Shown here: positions 60,851 to 64,000 of the stretch, piece by piece
Layout of the letters: every line of letters starts with the position of its first letter
Position numbering within the stretch: the stretch's first letter is position 1
NCBI RefSeq assembly: GCF_046972725.1
Contig: NZ_JBKVXF010000001.1
Location: 682,001-746,000 of the forward strand
DNA: 64,000 nucleotides
Direction: 5' to 3'
Source: Lacrimispora sp046972725
GTDB taxonomy: Bacteria > Bacillota > Clostridia > Lachnospirales > Lachnospiraceae
Program-made: the position numbers and the translations under genes
The notes under the pieces: generated by a model
What the model was told of the DNA's origin: nothing
Seen by the model: the letters and a program-made list of their open reading frames with translations, nothing else
The model's database searches: none

Positions 60851-62521
60851 TCAAAAATATTAGATAACGATTACTATGATCTCATAATCAGTACTGCCTT
60901 AGCTCCTACCTACGACACCGGTGATAATATTACATACTTGAATCGGGTAAATTCTCTGCTTCATATTCCTACCGGCAATGCTAATCCCTGTGACTTAGGA
61001 CGGCATCCTTACAGCAGTTTCCCTACACTCTATGCTCTGACATCTACCATCAGTCTGGAGAAGTCCGGCGTTAATACAGTACAGCAAAATCCCAGCCTTG
61101 CTCTTTTTGGAAGCGGGGTACTGGTGGCCATTATCGACACTGGTATTGATTACCGGCATCCTGCATTTTTAAACAGTGACGGAACATCCAGAATTCTCTC
61201 CATTTGGGATCAGACCGTACAGACAGGCACAATTCCGGTTGATTTTAACTTCGGATCGGAATACAGCAAAGAACAGATCAATGAAGCGCTGAATTCCGAC
61301 GATCCCCTCTCCATTGTTCCCACAACAGATCCCAACGGCCACGGTACGGCTATAGCAAGCATTCTGGCAGGGAGTCCCAATCAGGAACAATCCTTCAGCG
61401 GCGTAGTTCCCCAGGCGGAATTTATAATAGTAAAATTGAAAGAAGCAAAGCAAAGTCTGAAAGCAATCTACTTCGTGCCGGAATCAGCCCTCTGTTATCA
61501 GGAATCGGACATTATTCTTGGTGCCCGTTATGCGGTCAATACAGCTGCCCGCTTTAATCGTCCTCTGGTTATCTGCATTGCCATGGGAAGCAGTCAGGGC
61601 GGGCATGACGGAAGAGGCGCCACCAGTGCTTATTTAGACCACCTTACCTTACTGCCGGGTATTGGAACTTCCGTGTCTGCAGGCAATGAAGGAAACGCCC
61701 AGAGACACTATTTTAATTCAACTGCTGCCCCTCCTTATTATAATGATATGGAACTTCGGGTGGGAAGCAGTGACACCATGTTCTCCATGGAAATCTGGTC
61801 CTACTCTCCTGCCAGACTTACCATTGATATCTCTTCGCCAAACAGGGAATCCACACAGCCTGTCTTTCCAACCCTGAACCAGTGCAGGAGATTCAGCTTT
61901 ATTTTCAACCAGACTACCATATATGTAAATAACATTATATTTGAAGAAGAAACCGGGGACCAGCTGATTCTTCTTCGATTCAGCAATCCCTTGCCTGGAA
62001 TCTGGTATCTGCGCACCCAGAATCCGGAGAACGAACCGTTCTCGTTTCATTCCTGGCTTCCGGCTGGATCCATGCTTTCAAACGAAACTTTTTTTTTAAA
62101 TTCCAATCCGGATACCACCATAACTTCTCCGGGAAATGCAAGGCATCCGCTGACTGTGGCCGCTTACAATCAGAACAATGACAGCATTCTGCCGGAATCC
62201 GGAAGAGGTTATACAAGATCCGGGCAGATCAAGCCCGATATATCCGCACCGGGATTTCAGATCACATGCGCAGTGCCGGGAAATCAATACGGGACAGCAA
62301 CAGGAACCGGAGCTGCGGCTGCCCATGCAGCCGGCATTATCGCCATGGTCTTTGAATGGGCGATTGTACGGGGCAATTATTTAAGAATGACCGGAAATGA
62401 TATAAACCGGCTTATGATAAGCGGAGCCTTCAGAAGCAGTGCATACTCTTTTCCCAATAACATCTGGGGCTACGGCCAGGTGGATATCAATCAGTTGTTT
62501 GAACGTTTTACAAACCTTTGA
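60848..62521 (+). CDS. Csp-family subtilisin-like protein, predicted pseudoprotease
   Basis: 557 residues from TTG 60848, six bases after a six-G ribosome site. It is an S8 subtilase of the spore Csp type: no signal peptide, a long insertion and a jelly-roll-like middle domain. The Asp97 (AIIDTGID) and His165 (NGHGTAIAS) of the triad are present, but the Ser is Gly488 in TGTGAAAAHAAG, where active enzymes have GTS. In C. difficile, CspC has a Gly at the matching place and signals germinants without cutting. A germination role is therefore likely. Confidence 0.88.
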   Translation: MSKILDNDYYDLIISTALAPTYDTGDNITYLNRVNSLLHIPTGNANPCDLGRHPYSSFPTLYALTSTISLEKSGVNTVQQNPSLALFGSGVLVAIIDTGIDYRHPAFLNSDGTSRILSIWDQTVQTGTIPVDFNFGSEYSKEQINEALNSDDPLSIVPTTDPNGHGTAIASILAGSPNQEQSFSGVVPQAEFIIVKLKEAKQSLKAIYFVPESALCYQESDIILGARYAVNTAARFNRPLVICIAMGSSQGGHDGRGATSAYLDHLTLLPGIGTSVSAGNEGNAQRHYFNSTAAPPYYNDMELRVGSSDTMFSMEIWSYSPARLTIDISSPNRESTQPVFPTLNQCRRFSFIFNQTTIYVNNIIFEEETGDQLILLRFSNPLPGIWYLRTQNPENEPFSFHSWLPAGSMLSNETFFLNSNPDTTITSPGNARHPLTVAAYNQNNDSILPESGRGYTRSGQIKPDISAPGFQITCAVPGNQYGTATGTGAAAAHAAGIIAMVFEWAIVRGNYLRMTGNDINRLMISGAFRSSAYSFPNNIWGYGQVDINQLFERFTNL

Positions 62522-62540
62522 TTTCAAATCAAAAAAAATA

Positions 62541-62585
62541 AAACCTTCAGGCTGGCCGAATTCTCATCAGCCACTTGAAGGTTTT
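62541..62585. terminator. Bidirectional terminator
   Basis: AAACCTTCA/TGAAGGTTT outer stem with an inner GCTG/CAGC; T runs on both sides. Confidence 0.78.
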
Positions 62586-62590
62586 ACCGT

Positions 62591-62752
62591 TTATTCCTCT
62601 ACTACAAACATATCTTTACCTACACCGCAAACTGGACAAACCCAATCTTCTGGCAGATCTTCAAATGCTGTACCTGGCTCAATACCGGAATCCGGATCAC
62701 CGACCTCAGGATCATATACATAGCCGCATGGCTCACAAACATATTTTGTCAT
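62591..62752 (-). CDS. Rubredoxin
   Basis: 53 residues from ATG 62752 (AAAGGAGGTGATT). The single iron is held by CEPCGY and CPVCGV. A small electron carrier, often feeding oxygen or peroxide reductases in anaerobes. Confidence 0.97.
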   Translation of the reverse strand: MTKYVCEPCGYVYDPEVGDPDSGIEPGTAFEDLPEDWVCPVCGVGKDMFVVEE

Positions 62753-62845
62753 TCCAATCACCTCCTTTAATACAATGTGCTTCATTTATAGCATATAATA
62801 CCATTAATATCAATAAGTTTATTCATTTTCTTACAGCATTTAAAC

Positions 62846-63190
62846 TTATAAAAAGTCTTCTCTCATGGGTGTGAAAATATCCACAAGAATTCCTTTTTCC
62901 AAACATACACAGCCATGGACAATCCCATCCTGCTTTAACAGGGTATCACCTGTTCCCACAATTTTGGTTTCATCCCCTATGGTAAACTCAAATTTTCCGC
63001 TTGCCACATAAGTGATCTGCGTATGCGGATGGTGGTGAAGTTTACCTACTGCCCCTTTTTCAAAATGGTTTTCCACGCACATCATGCCATCACAATACGC
63101 CAGTATCTTTCTAACAACTCCCTCTGAAGCCTGCTCGCCTTCAATTTCTTTGTTGAATACCCATTTTTGATCCTTCTCCGGTTTTCTCAT
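62846..63190 (-). CDS. Cupin protein, KdgF-like
   Basis: 114 residues from ATG 63190 (GGGAGG five bases upstream). The metal-binding cupin has KLHHHPHTQITYVASGKFEFTIG and DGIVHGCVCLEKG. The closing LVDIFTPMREDFL is typical of KdgF, which helps open unsaturated uronates made from pectin or alginate. With uxaC, kdgK and eda in the window, this supports pectin/uronate use. Confidence 0.8.
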   Translation of the reverse strand: MRKPEKDQKWVFNKEIEGEQASEGVVRKILAYCDGMMCVENHFEKGAVGKLHHHPHTQITYVASGKFEFTIGDETKIVGTGDTLLKQDGIVHGCVCLEKGILVDIFTPMREDFL

Positions 63191-63275
63191 TGCAACCTCC
63201 CACATTCGTAATCATCATGACAATAAGCCTGTTTCAAATAAGGATGACAGCAGATCCATGATCTTAAGAGGAATA

Positions 63276-63617
63276 TTATTTCCAGTCTTTCCATATATCT
63301 GGTTCAAATCCTACCGTTGCCAGCTTTCCGTTTCTGACAATAGGAGTCTTTAATACCTGCTGGTTTTCCAGAATCTTTTCATCTTTTTCCTCATCAGCAA
63401 TATACTGAATCAAAGCCAGGGCATCCTGATCCCTGCAATTCTCAGACAGCAAAAAATCTCTTCCGCCTACTGCCAGTTTCACGCTTTGATACTCTCCTTT
63501 GCTCATGCCTTTTTCTTTCAAATCAATGAACTGGTACTTAATGCCCCGTTCCTTAAAATAGCGCTCTGCCTTTTTTGTATCAAAACATTTTCTGGTTCCA
63601 AAGATCTGTATATTCAT
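63276..63617 (-). CDS. ArsC/Spx-family thioredoxin-fold protein
   Basis: 113 residues. It opens MNIQIFGTRKCFDTKKAERYF with Cys in the ArsC position but no CxxC. The cis-Pro is in VLKTPIVRNGK. It belongs to the YffB/ArsC-like group. The key Arg pattern of a true arsenate reductase is not evident, so a reductase or regulator role is open. Confidence 0.82.
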   Translation of the reverse strand: MNIQIFGTRKCFDTKKAERYFKERGIKYQFIDLKEKGMSKGEYQSVKLAVGGRDFLLSENCRDQDALALIQYIADEEKDEKILENQQVLKTPIVRNGKLATVGFEPDIWKDWK

Positions 63618-63680
63618 GTATTATCTGCCTTTCAAATGAATCCTTACGTATGCCTATTTTATCACAGAAAAGAGTCAAAT

Positions 63681-64000
63681 TCAATCGAAAGCCTGTAAAT
63701 ATCCCTGCAAAGTATGACGAACTGCTCCCGGTCCTGTCAGCATCCGGCTTAACATTTCTGTGATCTTTGTAGAAAGTCCTGCTTTTACCAGATCAGTGCC
63801 AAATATGACCGGATTTGATAAAACGCCGTCAAGTGCAGTCCTGTCGGATAACGCCTCTCCAAATTTTATATCCTTTAACTGCTCTTTCAGTTCTAACAGC
63901 ATAGGATCACTGCTGATTTCCATAGGCTGACCTTTATCGTCCACACCCAAAAGATACCTGAGCCAGCCGGCAATGGCAAGAGGAATGGCAGTCAGATGTT
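63681..64000 (-). CDS. Mannonate/tagaturonate oxidoreductase, C-terminal part (cut by window end)
   Basis: The frame runs past the window edge. The part seen begins PLAIAGWLRYLLGVDDKGQP, the hallmark of the C-terminal helical domain of long-chain mannitol dehydrogenases (UxuB/UxaB/fructuronate reductase). It would act between UxaC and the KDG steps. UxuB and UxaB cannot be told apart from this part. Confidence 0.8.
   Translation of the reverse strand, partial: HLTAIPLAIAGWLRYLLGVDDKGQPMEISSDPMLLELKEQLKDIKFGEALSDRTALDGVLSNPVIFGTDLVKAGLSTKITEMLSRMLTGPGAVRHTLQGYLQAFD

Overview
The window looks like chromosomal DNA from an anaerobic, spore-forming Firmicute of the Lachnospiraceae, most like the Lacrimispora / Clostridium saccharolyticum group. 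The species-level guess is an inference. The evidence is moderate-to-low GC with AT-rich intergenic DNA and strong GGAGG ribosome binding sites. T-box leaders, pyruvate:ferredoxin oxidoreductase, an Rnf complex, rubredoxin and a Csp-type spore-germination subtilase point the same way. No rRNA, tRNA, CRISPR array or insertion sequence was seen. One tmRNA gene is present.

Layout. 0-8 kb: the end of a DUF362 Fe-S protein, an LtaS-like sulfatase, a zinc-ribbon protein, a GntR/ABC operon of the YtrA type with its operator, a DUF4397 protein and a DUF805 protein. 8-20 kb: nifJ, a VanW-domain protein, a PHP phosphoesterase, hemB, an AI-2E-type permease, AlaX, a tiny Cys/Gly-rich repeat protein and a pair of small related proteins. 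20-27 kb: DedA, leuS with a T-box leader, a CPBP protease and an unusual EF-G paralogue. 27-28.7 kb: a complete retron, with a reverse transcriptase carrying the retron NAxxH and VTG motifs, an upstream msr-msd RNA gene bounded by a perfect 15-bp a1/a2 repeat, and a translationally coupled secreted cell-wall-binding-repeat protein. 28.8-36 kb: a DAHP synthase/tyrA/aroA operon, then a T-box (apparent Trp specifier) controlling a TrpXYZ-type ABC importer.

37-43 kb: hexuronate catabolism (two KDG-type kinases, eda, an IclR regulator, a LacI regulator, uxaC) with readable operators for both regulators. A second hexuronate patch (KdgF-like cupin, mannonate/tagaturonate oxidoreductase) lies at the right edge. 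43-48 kb: rnfCDGEAB with an unusually short RnfB. 48-52 kb: MarR plus a heterodimeric ABC exporter. 52-54 kb: small AT-rich genes including a RelA/SpoT-fold protein with an overlapping small partner. 54-59 kb: tdk, ssrA, nrdB, nrdA. 59-64 kb: dus, a secreted amidase, a Csp-family subtilase whose catalytic Ser is replaced by Gly, rubredoxin, the KdgF-like cupin, an ArsC-like protein and the partial oxidoreductase.

The most interesting items are the retron with its unusual partner gene, a two-copy covarying structured intergenic element (one copy inside the leuS leader), the Csp pseudoprotease with a hairpin over its ribosome binding site, the RelA-fold gene pair, and the paired operators of the hexuronate regulators.
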